A stretch of 64,000 nt of DNA from Biomphalaria glabrata (lineage: Eukaryota; Mollusca; Gastropoda; Planorbidae). Below are positions 23,151 through 48,231 of the stretch, in pieces. How positions within the stretch are numbered: position 1 is the stretch's first letter; each line of letters opens with the position of its first letter. The stretch lies in assembly GCF_947242115.1 (NCBI RefSeq), contig NC_074716.1, positions 18,194,590 through 18,258,589 of the forward strand, in the 5' to 3' direction. Under the pieces are notes generated by a model. It did not search any database. It saw only the letters and a list, made by a program, of their open reading frames with translations, and had not been told where the DNA came from. A program made the translations under genes and the position numbers.

Positions 23151-26046
23151 ATATTTATTTATTTCTCTTCTTCATTGAATTCTATAAGACATCTTATAAA
23201 AGGTTTGTATATGACCACCAATACACATTGACTATATACAATACCTTCAGCATCTCGTTTGGATCAAACTGTATGAAACATTTATTCTAGGACACTGCTA
23301 CAGAATAAACAGTTTGGACAAAATCTTGTCATTTACATTGACACAGTGAATAATTCATGGGGAACTTGTCAACAAAGTTTATGAAGCTGAAAGAAACAAG
23401 TTTTCAAATGATACTCCAATGTTTTTTTTTTACATTGAAACAATGACAATAAGCTTCTTTTACATCTGTCTTTGTGGTTACCTTAAGATTTACAGTTTCA
23501 TCTCCATTGTTCACAAGTAGTATGTTTATATGTCAATGCTTTAGCCAGCAAGTCCTAGCTCTAGGAAACAAAAAGATGATTGTGTGAGACTTCACTTTGC
23601 ACACAAACACTGAGAATAAAAACACTGAAAAAAGTCATTAAAAAAAAAAAAAAAAAAATGGTACAGTCTGTCTGCAGTGTAATAAACCAACAGTTCTACA
23701 ACATGACCAATAAAACAAGTAAGTCAGGTGATAATCGGACATAAAAATGTATATCAACAGATATCATCACTGTGTACAGGCAACATCATAAACAATAATA
23801 CCCAGGAACAAAAAGAAAATGCACAAGGTTTAGTCAGTAAGAAACAAAAAAACTCTAATTCTAATCTAGTTTTATTTTTTTTTTTTATAATGAATAATAC
23901 AATCCCAAATTTGTGCAGAATAAGTATCTATCAAGAAAAGTTTCAAGTAACATAAAGTATCTGTCATAAATACAATAAAGTGTTTTATCTAGCATGTTTT
24001 AGTTTCTTCATTGGAAACAAAGATAAGAGGAAACTACAATGAAATTCAACTCAAATCATATTCTATTGAGTTACAACAGTTAAAAAGACAAAATAGCACA
24101 CAAGCCAAAAAGAAAAAAAAAAAATTAATATTGAAGCCTGAGCTCTAGATGAAAATAAAATTACCACCAACTAATAAATGAAATATTTTGTAAACATCTT
24201 TGTTTCTCCTATTGCTAAAACAAGCCCCATGAAATCTTGTGTGTTTCAAACATCAAACAAGTTCCCCTCTGTTTTGATGACCTACAATATTGAAACTAAA
24301 ATTAAAATGTCATGAGCTATGAAATAGAGAGCATTTTTTTTAAATTTTATTTCTGTTTGATGACTACTTTAATCACTATATTGTTAAGGCAACATACAAA
24401 TACCAACTCTTATTGTTAAGTTTTAAAGATAATGATACTTCTTATGCTGTCTTACACTGATAATTAAACATTTGTAAAAACTAAAAAGAAATGAAATTCG
24501 CTAAAAATATATTATTATACAAATAAACTTCACTAAGCCCATCTTAAACTGACAGCCTGATTCCATTAATTTCTTACCTATTCACACATGAATTCTAAAT
24601 TATTAAACAGCACAGAACATTAGCACTCATTCATACATTACAAGATATGTCTCTTCATACAAGTCCAATATTAAATACAAAATGTAATAACTAAATTAAT
24701 ATGATGTACATCTAAAAATTATTTTTTTTTACAATATTGTTACAAATATTTATTATAGATGATTTGTGTTTGCTAAAAATGAGAAAAAGACAACAAACAA
24801 CTCTCTGCTACTTTGTGTTAAAAAAATATTCCATGGTTTTAAATGAATGATATTATAAAAATTTGTATATATATAGTGATAAAATTTGACAAAAAAATAT
24901 TATTTTTTTTTACTGTAACCACCATTCCCTGAAAATATGAAACAGTAACATTCACTTTACCAAAACTTGATGGGACCAAAGGGAATGACAATGATGGTAA
25001 TTAAACTACAAATCATAATATCCTGAAAAGAAACCACAAGACTAGCCAGCCGAAAATATTTCAAGTTTAAAGGCTTTAAAATGTGAAACAATAAAAATAT
25101 ATATGATGAGGACAAAAAAAAACAACAACAACAAATTGCACAAGCGTAAAACAGCAAAAAAAAAAATGTTTAAAAGAAGATAAAATCAACCAAAATAATA
25201 ATGTTGTACAATGAATCAGGAATATTATTTGCCTTTTAGATACATATTTAATGACTTTGTTTTTCTATTGTTTCAATTTTTCTCTTGTTTTTATGCAAAA
25301 AAAAAAAAAAAAAAAATTATATTAGATGAATATTATCCAGAACTAGACACGCTAAAAAATGATCTCTATTTATATTTATCTCTTTTTCTATAAACAAAAG
25401 TAAACAGTGTACCAAATAAAAACAAATGAACAATGAATGCTTTCCTTGCAGTCACTTCTACCAATATTCTCAAACTGATATGATAATGGCAGCAATTTTG
25501 TCGAACTCTTCAACAGGGTACTGTAGTCAATAATTTTAGAAGACCTGATTCGGGTTACTGTTTTCAAAACACATTATCCCACCATAAATTTAACACCCTA
25601 ATGCTTACGTTACCGATGTAAATATGGATGATCTAAAATAATTAAGAATTTAAAAAAAGAAATGTTAAGAGTTGAGAAGTATCTCTTTATAATTTTAGAC
25701 TGGCCAGCAATCACTTCACACACGTCAACAAAATAATCTTCACTCCAATTAGTTTGTCGGAGTTGAATGAATCTAAAATAGAAGGTAACTTTGCTTTAAG
25801 TTAAAAAATCTAACAAGAGCTTGTGAAGGGCTAAAAGTTTCAAGTGAAAAACAGTTTTGCTTAAAAAATACTTGAGATACTGTAGTTTCAATCATTTCAA
25901 AATGTAAAACTATTGGTACAATGACAGTTCAAGGACATTACTAGAATAGAATTGCTGAACATGATCTCACACACAAAAAGTAAAAAAAAAAAAAAGCACA
26001 AAACACTGAAACGTGTTTAAATGATACTCTGAAGATGAGGATGTCT
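23151..26046. other. AT-rich downstream region of FAM76
   Basis: This almost 2.9-kb stretch lies 3' of the FAM76 stop codon on the minus strand. It has many possible minus-strand AATAAA signals (TTTATT on the plus strand), long A or T runs (for instance 23640-23658 and 25298-25317) and no coding frame. Part of it is likely to be the FAM76 3' untranslated region, but its end cannot be fixed. Confidence 0.4.
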
Positions 26047-38035
<11,989 letters not shown>

Positions 38036-38042
38036 TAAAGCA

Positions 38043-38345
38043 TCATACTCCAAGCAGTGGATTTGGCAAAAAACAGTTACATGTGGCCTCTTGTGGTACA
38101 ACCACATCAAAGTGATTACCATTTGTATGCAATAGTGTTATGTTGCAGCATATATGGTTGTCTGTGTGAGATAGTATGTATGTGTTTGCATCATGAAATA
38201 AAGGTTTTAATAATAGCCATGAGTATTTTGTTTTGTTGTGGTTTGGTGAGAATGTATAGATGTCTCTTTGCAGTAGTGTAGCAGCTGCAAGCATTTCTGC
38301 AGTTGTGGCCCATGTTGTATCTTTTTTCATCAGCTCCATATGCTG
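38043..38345 (-). pseudogene. Orphan C-terminal half of an OTU-type cysteine protease domain
   Basis: A minus-strand open stretch of about 98 codons reads MELMKKDTTWATTAEMLAAA, then LLQRDIYTFS, a Trp-containing stretch, and ends with GNHFDVV. The order Trp-Ala-Thr, AAA-x-LL, DIY-x-FS and final His-Phe-Asp matches the second half of OTU domains, the last His being the catalytic one. The first half, with the catalytic Asp-x-x-Cys, is not visible upstream (38350-38700). An acceptor-like CTCCAG sits directly before it. It could be one exon of a gene, a retained transposon-borne OTU, or a fragment; a pseudogene or element remnant seems likeliest. Confidence 0.55.
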
Positions 38346-38639
38346 GAGTTAAAAAAAAAATATGGTAGCTATAAGTACAAGTTCTTTATCCTTCTCTTAT
38401 TATGTACGGTAACTTATAATCATATTGAATGAAAAACAATGCACAATATAAGAACAAGCAATATCTACAACAAGGTAGAGAAAGTAATGATAGGACTGAA
38501 GAGTGGAAGGGAACTCCTTTTATAACAGATTCGGGAAATGTTACAATGGCATCACAACACGATATGATCCAACCACGGGAGTTTTTGTCGTACATAACTA
38601 TCTGTAGAAGCTGGCCGACATTATAGGATACAACCAAGA

Positions 38640-39115
38640 GAGTTTTGATCGTGACATCGTTATGTTGCGTCACGTTTCAGTCTTAGTCTCATCCGACTAG
38701 ACCTCAGTTGAACTGCATGTCGGTGAAACGAACCGGCAAAGAAAGCGAAGAAGGATAAATTTTGACCAAGTAAAACACCGTACCTTGCCCTTCTCCCTTT
38801 ATGAGCATACCAGCGATCCTAGCAGTAGATGACCTAATATAACCACGGCGCCGGCGAAGCTCCGAGCAGGGGAAGGTGATGTTACATCACACCTAGTTCT
38901 GCCGTAAAGACAAAGATCGCGTGTGACGGCCGGCGCAGCGAGGGTTTAAAGATACGTAAGAATAAACGGAGAAAATCGCCACCTGTACGGTACGGCGGGA
39001 GAGAAAACTTGCTTTGGACTCCGTAACGGAATGTAATACATGGGCGAGGTGGATCCATGTGAAGAGAAGGGTTGGTAGGTGGAGTCGCTAACCCCCCCCC
39101 CCCCCCCACAACTAC
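38640..39115. other. Locally CpG-rich stretch
   Basis: CG dinucleotides are far denser here than in the surrounding AT-rich DNA (for example CACGGCGCCGGCGAAGC near 38849 and GACGGCCGGCGCAGCG near 38926). A C run ends it at 39092-39107. It may be a promoter or an old mobile element; no coding frame is recognised. Confidence 0.4.
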
Positions 39116-39119
39116 ACAT

Positions 39120-40285
39120 CTTAAACAAATTTAGTGTAATAGGTGAGGAGGTTTTTTTTTTAATGAACTCCGAAAGTAAAGATGCATAAATTATCTAAAT
39201 AGTAGTGTATATGCTTCTTATCTGTTTCTTTATACAATGGCTTTTGTTCCCCACTCTATGCAAAGTAAATTTCAGATTGTGAAACATGATAGTTTAACAG
39301 GTGCTACGTAACGTTTAACAAAGACGTTCGTGATCTAGTTACACTCGACCTATCCTCCCTCCAAGAGAGGTGGAGCCAGAGGTAGTGGTAAGAGTTATAA
39401 ACACAGACATTAGTCCTATCTGATCATAAAACACACGCCAAACAATCTCTGGTAGACAGTAGACTCCACTCAAAAGACCTCACGGCGAAAGAGAAAGGGA
39501 CACTGATATGTGTCAGCTTCATAAAATTCTTTCTCTTCGTGGTGTGATTTTACGAAAATAGAGAGCGCTTAAAATTCGTTAGAAATGTATAGATCTAACT
39601 GTAGTCTTAATCATCAACAGATAAACATAAAAGTATTATTTCTTATAGTAATAAGTTTCCCGTACTAGATCTATATCATTTATTGTCATTGCTCTCAAAA
39701 GATCACTAAGTCATAATGCATAATTTTGTTCAAAAAATAATAATAATTAAACATAACATGTATATCTAGATGCGTGTTTCATTTCATTTAATTCATGCAT
39801 ATTTGTTTTATATTAATTATAGATCTAATTGTTAACATATATTTTTTAATAAATAATTTCATACGTAGAAAAAAAGAAGAAACAACAAGTTCATCAATTT
39901 ATTAATAACATTTTATTTAGACCTTCATTTCAGTAAATACACTTAAAAAATCATAAGTTGACAGCATAAGAACAAAAACTCTCTTTAAAAAAAGTTATAG
40001 AAAGTTCAATATAGGTAAGGGAGATAAATATGCTTAACAAACAACATGGTGGTCGGCAAAGGTATCTGCGTATCTGAACTATTACCCCAATGACGATTAT
40101 TTAGAGACAGTAGATCGCATTGTAGTTGTACAAAAGTAGAATATAGTCTAATTTACCAAATACATTTTGTTCTATTAATATTAAAGCCTTTTTTTCCGCC
40201 ATATGTGGATGGTTATCAGATGCAACCCTCAACACAGTCACAGGTAAAAATTAATGATTTATAAAATAAATTTATAATTAAAAAA
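39120..40285. other. Intergenic DNA, nothing recognised
   Basis: AT-rich with no supported gene or repeat. CG dinucleotides remain somewhat elevated up to about 39560. Confidence 0.4.
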
Positions 40286-40289
40286 AATT

Positions 40290-41410
40290 AAATAAGTCAT
40301 AGATCTATATAGATATATCTAGATCTAGTTAGTAGTTAATCATCAAGTTATTGATCATTAATCATTAATGATACTGATAGTAATACATAAATACTAATAC
40401 TAAATACCGTCTAATTAATACTAGTAATAGTTACTAATAGTAGCTCTATTTAAATATTCAATAAACTCAATTATGATTCTGATTTATCATAAATTACTGA
40501 ATTAGAATTTATTAAATTAAACTATTAATATTATCTATAATCTAGAGTTTAGAGCTAGATTCTATTCTAGATTTAGACTTAGACTCTATATCTATTCTAT
40601 ACTATACTATAGATCTCATAGATTATACTTATAGATGTATATATAATCTATACTCTATTTGTAATTATCTATACTCTAATGACTCTATGTTGACTATGTC
40701 CTTCTATGTCTATACTCTATAGATAGAGTATAGATACTCTATAGATAGAGTATAGATACTCTATAGATAGAGTATAGATACTCTATAGATAGAGTATAGA
40801 TACTCTATAGATAGAGTATATAGACTAGTATTGAGTCTCTATACTCAATGGTTGAATAACTGTCTACTCTACTCATCTACTCTAAACTTTAAGTCTAAGT
40901 AATTAGTAATGGTCTAGATTCTAGATTAGTCTAGATCTAAGTCTAATGAAGTTTAGTGAGTCTAATGTCTCTGTGACTTTACTTGATAGATCAATACAGT
41001 CTCCAGATAGTAGTCACTAGATCTAGATTATTCTAGAATTCTAAATCATATCGGTATTAATAGTAATAAATAGTAATAGAATTATACTTATAAATAGAAT
41101 ATCTGTAAATTAGATCTAGTATGGATTAGTCAGTTACCAGATCATAGATTCTATTATAGTATTTTAGTATTACTGAGTTATTCAGGTCAGTAGATTAGTC
41201 AAGTTAGTAACCAAGTAAGACTTAGATCTCAATCTATTCTTACTTAGACTAATAGTAATATTACTAATAATCATTATAATCTAGAGGACTTATGAGACAG
41301 ATTAGCCACTTAATAGTAACTAGTTAGATCTAGATCCATATAATAAATAGTTATTATATTTATATATTATTATAATAATATAATATATATACCAGATAGT
41401 TTAGATCTAG
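40290..41410. repeat. TAGATCTAG-rich cryptic simple sequence
   Basis: More than 1 kb built from short words such as TAGATCTAG, TCTATAGAT, TAGTAATAG and AGTCTAG without a fixed period, similar in style to 2860-3240. It contains one true tandem array at 40711-40821. Confidence 0.7.
40711..40821. repeat. 22-bp palindromic tandem array, 5 units
   Basis: The unit contains TACTCTATAGATAGAGTA, an 8-bp inverted repeat around AG, repeated every 22 bases with no differences between the units. Confidence 0.95.
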
Positions 41411-43767
41411 AAAGGTAGTTGCACCAAAATTTATAATTAAATTAATTCTATAAACAGTGTAACTGGGTAAGGAAGGAAAGAGGATGAAAAATGCTTTCCA
41501 ACAATACAAAATTTATGATGCTAACTTATTATTGGCTCAAAAGTTCTAGCTGAGTAGTACGGTTACCTAGTACATCTAGATTATTCTAAATATATCTATA
41601 TATAAATCTATTTTATATATATATATTTGTAAAATACCACCAACTGATTGATTATGAAATCTCTTAAACTGTTGCATGTATCTGCATGAAATTTCGTACT
41701 CATGTTCTTTTTACCTCCTAGATGTTCACTAAGAACCCAATTTGATATATTTGCAACCTGACAACTACTATTCATGTATTTTATTTTCAGTATTTCGCCA
41801 AAAAGCTGCAGTCTACATATAAATCATTTAAAAAGATAGCATGAAAATAGAACTTCCTGTATATTATCTCTTTTTCCCTAAGTGAACTTTTTTAACTGCC
41901 TTAGGTTTCTTCCTCTTCCCTTTAGACGCTGACTAAATAAAATAAAATAAAAAAATTCTAATAGCATAAAAAAGATCTATATTAAAATGGGTAAAAAAAA
42001 TTAACACAATAAAATCAAATTGATATTTCTTTTTATTTAGAGAACAAAATACCCCAAAAAATGTCGAGTTGGGAATGGGATGTAGCATTCAATTGGGGCT
42101 CTCGGAAAAGTTTTTTTCCCCTCTAGGCCTGGAGCATGCTGAATAGTCAATCAATCAGAATATGCTTAAAAAGTTAAAAGTTGTCATTGTAATAAAAATG
42201 TGCTGAAAAGTGTGAAACAGGTTATCTGTGTGTGTGTCACTGTGTGTGTGTGTGTTTGTCATGGTTGAGATATAATATAGTTTGAATTGAGAAGCCGAAG
42301 AGAAGTCATAAAGTGTACGAAGGACTAACTTTTGTTGTTGGAGGTAGGAGTGGATAAGTAAAAGTGATACTAAATCGAATGAGCCCAAAATATGAATGCG
42401 CCTATGTGTCAGGGTCATATTATGAAATTTGGGAGGATTATTGATAAGCGAATGAGGGTTTTTGCAAATATATTAAAACTGTATCATTTTGTAGCTAGGA
42501 GGGGATAATCTTATTTTCTTGTTTAAAAAGAAAGATGATATATGGAAGTTTTAAGTCAGAATAGTCTTGCCTTTTAACAAATTAATGTTTCTTTGGGATA
42601 AGGTCAGAATTGTCTTGGAGGAATGGTATTGAAGAACAAGACAGTGCCATGTCAAGGCTTACAATACCCATTGAAAAGCACATGTAAACATTTCTTGAAT
42701 TTTTGCTTGTTTGCTTATTTCTTATGATTAATATGTTGACACTGTTGTAATCATTTAGATTAATATCTGTTGTTGTGACATTGGTTAGTAATCACAGTAA
42801 TCATGAAAGTAGACATTTATGTCAAGATCAATCACATCTGAATACTAACAGCCAGATTGTCAAAAGCTAATTGCAACTGGAGCAACTCGATGGTAGACGT
42901 AATTGTTGATTTTTCGTACATGTGTTACAAAAAAAATACAAAAGACTTTCAAAGGGGATACCAAATCAATGAATGTTGAAACACGAGATTGTATCAGTGG
43001 AAGTGTGCACATAAAACTAGGGGAGATAATAAATGACATACTCAATGTTTTCTCTAGCAACTTGGTATTTTGAATGAAGCACAAAGAGTTGCTTGTGCAT
43101 GTTTTGTGATGGCACTGTTATATCGAATATATTTCTTACTAACCAGACTAATAGTTTCAACATACGATCGTCTACGGATTAAAAATTGGACATTGTAATG
43201 AAAATTAGTTTTGTTTTCTATCGGGATTACTGCCAGTATAATCCTTCCTTAACGCGGCTCTCTAAACGTATTACTTACAGACGAGTATTTAGTAACCTCA
43301 GTAGCCTGCTTCCATTCGACACTTTTTCTCTCGGTGATATCGGATATTTAAATAGCCCACAGGCCTTAAAAGCTTAGGCACCACTATTGTACATGATTAG
43401 ATAAACGAGACTTGGAAGATCTAGTATTTGCGAAATTTTAAAGAACATTGGAATCGCTTTTATAGGAAAGGCACCTAAAGAATATATCAAGAAACTCAAT
43501 TCTAGTGACTTTTACAGGCCAGACTGTTTTGATACATTGCAGTTCAAATTTCTGTAAAGTTTAGCATATTTAATTTTTTTAATGCGCTAAATTGTAAAAG
43601 GTTTGCCATTCCTGACAGTGAAGTAATATCAGGGTCTACACTTGGGATTGAAACTTTGAAACACAACGAAATAAATGTATCTGAAATCCTAAATGGCCTG
43701 TGTTTCAGTTATTCATTGAGTTCAAGACCTTTGAAGTAACATTCAGATCCGTTGTTGAAACTTCACT
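41411..43767. other. Intergenic DNA, nothing recognised
   Basis: No frame here resembles a known protein. A TG microsatellite occurs at about 42220-42256. The stretch around 43186-43375 is open for 63 codons but has no recognisable similarity. Confidence 0.4.
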
Positions 43768-43775
43768 ATCAATGT

Positions 43776-44704
43776 CAGTAGCGTAGCTAGCCATGTGCGA
43801 GTGGTGAGGGGCATCAAACTAAGGATAAATTTTCTCAATAAAATCAACGCATTCTTCTTAGTTGAACAAAGACAAACTACGGAATCTGAAATGTTTACTA
43901 GAAATTAATTTACGCTGCTACTTTTGTTAATCTCCTATATTCTTTTTTTAAATTAAACGTTAGCTGTTAACCAGGTTGAATCAAGTTTACTAGATTTGTT
44001 TAAATCTCTGAAGGCAACGCACTTTTACACGCCCACTTTCTTCTGGGGCACATTTTGTTACTCCATTGTTCAGTACGCTGGTTTCATCTAGATCTAGAGC
44101 TTGTAAATAAATGTCTTAGACTCTAAAATGACAGAATCTGGCACTTAATGGGCATCGTGAACAAGTTGGAGAAGAATTGCAAAGACAAAATCTGGATCAT
44201 TTCTAGGAGTTTGTGAAATTAATATTCAAGTACGACCAATTCCTGAGAGGAAATATGTACTCTGAACTAAGCTCAGTTCCAGACCAAATACGTACATGTC
44301 TCCACAAATACAAAAACGAACCTGTTGTAATTTTGGGTGATAATGAGACAAATAGTTTTCGATTTTTTTCGTCAGATCACCTGACATCACAAAACTGGAT
44401 CAAATTTTTTTCAAATGTTGAGGTTACGTTGTTATTGATACTGTCGGGGTACAAATTCTGTAGTCTTTCATTGACATCTTCTTAATTCATTATCTGCTGG
44501 AACCATTCTCTTAGTTTATCTGGAATCTGGGCTGAAGTTAAAATCTATTCAGTAACAATTTTTCGGCGCATTGTTAGCTGCTATGCAGTCTTCATTTTTT
44601 CATCTACCTTGGGTTTTTGGCAACTGTATTAAGGACGCTTTTTTTTTAGATGGGATCACGAGGAACTACCGCACTGGGCATCATATACCCTAGCTACGCC
44701 ACTG
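43776..44704. mobile_element. Non-autonomous hAT-type element with perfect 8-bp target duplication
   Basis: Ends CAGTAGCGTAGCTAGCCATG and the reverse complement of CCTAGCTACGCCACTG form an inverted repeat; both sides are flanked by exactly ATCAATGT (43768-43775 and 44705-44712). The 929-bp interior has a 90-codon open stretch (44213-44485) that I cannot assign to a transposase. GTAGC and GCTAGC words at the ends fit a widespread hAT end type. Confidence 0.9.
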
Positions 44705-44712
44705 ATCAATGT

Positions 44713-45370
44713 ATTAGGATGTACATAGTGGTTTTAAAATGCAGTGTATAATGCTATAGTTTTCTATTGTTTAGATCTAGTTCATGTTTGTTCATTACAC
44801 GAAGAAATGGGTCATGGTGTACAGCTCTTTACTTAGAATGTTCCTTTTTTTTAAAAAACTCTCCACCCCTGTTTGATTTATCGATGATTTATTTATTTAC
44901 CTTGCCCCGATCCGCGGCTTTAGTTCAAGCAAGGTGAAGTGTGTGACTCGCAGTTGTCCCCCCCCCCCCCCCCCCCCCCCCCATTGAATTCTCCCTCCAC
45001 CGATGGCAACACTTTCATTGACGTCTGTTCTGTCCCAGTCTGGAATTTGTTGGAGTAGCTTTTCTTGAATCGCGGGACATTAGAAGTATTTCATGGACTG
45101 CACTTGTACCTGAAGTTGTATAGGTGCTGGTGGTAGTAGTAGTAGTAGGCCTACTGTATCAAGGCCTGTCCAATCTCTTTCGCAATTAGGTAAGACTTTT
45201 ATTTTTCGTTAAATATCACACTCCTTGTAAATATCAACATACAAAGATCTCGATTATAGAAACACATTTTGGTATAACTTGTACCGCATTATTTTGTTCA
45301 ATGTTACAGAGGAGTTGTCCTCTCACACTGCACTAATGTCACACTGGGCCTGAGAGCTTGGCACATGTGT
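44713..45370. other. Intergenic DNA with a C run and a donor-like site
   Basis: A run of more than 20 C lies at about 44960-44982. A GTAGTAGTAG run at 45131-45147 is followed by CAATTAGGTAAGACT at about 45184, which looks like a good 5' splice site. It could close an untranslated first exon of CEP57, but this is only a possibility. Confidence 0.25.
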
Positions 45371-45372
45371 CG

Positions 45373-45903
45373 TGTGCGTGTTGCTGTCTGTATATTTGCT
45401 CCAAAGAATACTTGCGTGTGTACCAGGGTTTCTATGTTGTACCCATTGTGACATGCTTATTGCACTCCGCTACCACAGCTCTCCTTGTTGTCTGTGTATT
45501 TGCTCCAAAGAATAGCTTGCGTGTGTACCAGGGTTTCTATGTTGTACACATTGTGACATGCTTATTGCACTCCGCTACCACAGCTCTCCTTGTTGTCTGT
45601 GTATTTGCTCCAAAGAATACTTGCGTGTGTACCAGGGTTTCTATGTTGTACACATTGTGACATGCTTATTGCACTCCGCTACCACAGCTCTCCTTGTTGT
45701 CTGTGTATTTGCTCCAAAGAATACTTGCGTGTGTACCAGGGTTTCTATGTTGTACACATTGTGACATGCTTATTGCACTCCGCTACCACAGCTCTCCTTG
45801 TTGTCTGTGTATTTGCTCCAAAGAATACTTGCGTGTGTACCAGGGTTTCTATGTTGTACACATTGTGACATGCTTATTGCACTCCGCTACCACAGCTCTC
45901 CTA
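45373..45903. repeat. 104-bp minisatellite, 5 units
   Basis: The unit includes TATTTGCTCCAAAGAATACT, TGCGTGTGTACCAGGGTTTC, ATTGTGACATGCTTATTGCA and CTCCGCTACCACAGCTCTCC. Units are nearly identical; one carries a single-base insertion. Open frames across it are by-products of the repetition. Confidence 0.95.
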
Positions 45904-46085
45904 GCAGTCAAGTAATTGTTGATATCTCCCCTTGTAGTGCTGGCGGAGAAGCTATTTGTACGTTGATTTATTGTGTACGCTTTAGTTTGGACCTGGAGTG
46001 ATTGCAGTGAAGTGCTCTCTGTAGGAATGATCACCTCGGTAAGAGTGTACATTCACATTAGCGAGACTCCATCCAAAAACTCAGT

Positions 46086-46965
46086 GGACAGGTGAGGTAG
46101 ATAACTGTTTCTGATGTTTGTATTATGGACCACATGATGTAAGACAGGTGAGGTAGATAACTGTTTCTGATGTTTGTAATATGGACCACATGATGTAAGA
46201 CAGGTGAGGTAGATAACTGTTTCTGATGTTTGTATTATGAACCACATGATGTAAGACAGGTGAGGTAGATAACTGTTTCTGATGTTTGTATTATGAACCA
46301 CATGATGTAAGACAGGTGAGGTAGATGTTTCTGATGCTTGTATTATGAACCACATGATGTAAGACAGGTGAGGTAGATGTTTCTGATGCTTGTATTATGA
46401 ACCATATGATGTAAGACAGGTGAGGTAGATAACTGTTTCTGATGTTTGTAATATGGACCACATGATGTAAGACAGGTGAGGTAGATAACTGTTTCTGATG
46501 TTTGTATTATGGACCACATGATGTAAGACAGGTGAGGTAGATAACTGTTTCTGATGTTTGTATTATGAACCACATGATGTAAGACAGCTGAGGTAGATAA
46601 CTGTTTCTGATGTTTGTATTATGAACCACATGATGTAAGACAGGTGAGGTAGATAACTGATTCTGATGTTTGTAATATGGATCACATGATGTAAAACAGG
46701 TGAGGTAGATAACTGTTTCTGATGTTTGTAATATGGACCACATGATGTAAGACAGGTGAGGTAGATAACTGTTTCTGATGTTTGTAATATGGACCACATG
46801 ATGTAAGACAGGTGAGGTAGATAACTGTTTCTGATGTTTGTATTATGGACCACATGATGTAAGACAGGTGAGGTAGATAACTGTTTCTGATGCTTGTATT
46901 ATGGACCACATGATGTATGACAGGGGAAGGACCCTTGGTTCTGTGTTGTGTATTATGGACCACAT
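46086..46965. repeat. 56-bp minisatellite, about 15-16 units
   Basis: The unit holds ACATGATGTAAGACAGGTGA, GGTAGATAACTGTTTCTGAT and GTTTGTATTATGGACC. Some units lack a few bases after GGTAGAT or have GAACC for GGACC. Minus-strand frames through it are artefacts of the array. Confidence 0.95.
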
Positions 46966-47380
46966 GATGGAAGAATGGAAAAGAAGCCCACAATAAAAAC
47001 CCAGATGGGCGAAAGTTCTTGTGGTGAGAGGGGTGGGGGCTTTCTATTCCCCACCCAAACTTGTTTGTTTACTACAGAGAAAAATAGTAAAACCCTGCCC
47101 CCCCCCCCCCCAAATTGGTTTTGATTCTATCATTATAATCAAGTTACACCATTGGTGATTAGCAACTGCTGTGTGTTGTCTCCCTCCAAGTAGTTCACTG
47201 AAGCCTGATCTGTCAGGTTAATTTTCGGTCATTAGACTTGGAGGGTTGTCCTCTTACGGTAAAGTTTTCCAATGAACCTTCCCTTGTCAAACGTTGAACT
47301 CTGTTGAAGCGTTGTCAATGACAAGATAAAAATAAATAAAAACTCCCCAAAAATCTCTTCTTAGAAATACATGCATTGAT
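46966..47380. other. Intergenic spacer between minisatellites
   Basis: Unique sequence with a C run at about 47098-47111. Nothing else recognised. Confidence 0.4.
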
Positions 47381-47381
47381 G

Positions 47382-47483
47382 TTGTGTCACTTGTTCTTAT
47401 GTTGTGTCACTTGTTCTTATGATGTGTCTCTTGTTCTTATGTTGTGTCTCTTGTTCTTATGATGTGTCACTTGTTCTTATGTT
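47382..47483. repeat. 20-bp minisatellite, 5 units
   Basis: The unit is TGTGTCACTTGTTCTTATGT with C/T exchange at TCAC or TCTC and T/A exchange in ATGTTG or ATGATG. Confidence 0.9.
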
Positions 47484-47774
47484 ACGTTTGTGCATCGCAA
47501 ATGTGTGGACACTATGAGGGCCTCGGCATTTACACTATTCCTTGAAATGTCAGTACGAACGAATAGGATTATACTTATAGTTGTACGTTGTAGCTCACAT
47601 GGTGAAATATCCTTTAGAATCGCATCACCAGCCCTTCACTTGTTTAGAAAGGTATTCATTTCATCTGTTTGAGATAGATTGATTAGTTTAAAAATGGTAT
47701 CAAAATTTTTCAATATGAGAAACTTAAGATGGATTGATTGTCTCTGGTGTCTATATCTTTAAAATGCCCTGATG

Positions 47775-48198
47775 CAGGGGTGGTCTGGGTGTCAAAATAG
47801 TCCCGGGCATTTCTATATAATCCGGTCCATACATTGTATGTCATATGATGGGCATCCTATTCTAGGCCAACCTGTCCTCAAAATCATTGTGTTAAGTTTG
47901 CATACAGTGAGCTCTATATCTTTTTAGGAATTGTAGGCCTTATGTTGCTTTTTAATCGCAAAGTGTGTCCCTAAAGGATGTCTACGGATGTAGGCTATTA
48001 CATTCTTTCGGAAAACAATGTGTTAAGATTAAATAATATTAAATCTGTGAAAGTTCAACACGATGTTCAGGGGAACACTTTTAGAAGAGAATATTTTAAA
48101 ACCTTCAACATTTTAATACTTGTCCTAGTGACTTGGATTCCATGCGGTCCTTTTGAGGGCCCTACTGGGCGTTTGCCGGAATACCCAGTCTGTCCCTG
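47775..48198. mobile_element. Non-autonomous hAT-type element, 424 bp
   Basis: The left end CAGGGGTGGTCTGGGTGTC and the reverse complement of the right end, GACACAG-type text written CAGGGACAGACTGGGTATTC, are imperfect inverted repeats of a common hAT kind. Flanks CCCTGATG (47767-47774) and CACAGATG (48199-48206) agree at six of eight positions. It lies immediately left of the 45/55-bp array. Confidence 0.75.
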
Positions 48199-48231
48199 CA
48201 CAGATGTCAGCAGCCCACGTAGTGTCTCCAT

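Noticed and set aside
46053-46993. Overlapping minus-strand open stretches of about 100 codons
   Set aside because: They are frames through the 56-bp array; repeated peptide text such as ETVIYLTCLTS is a by-product.
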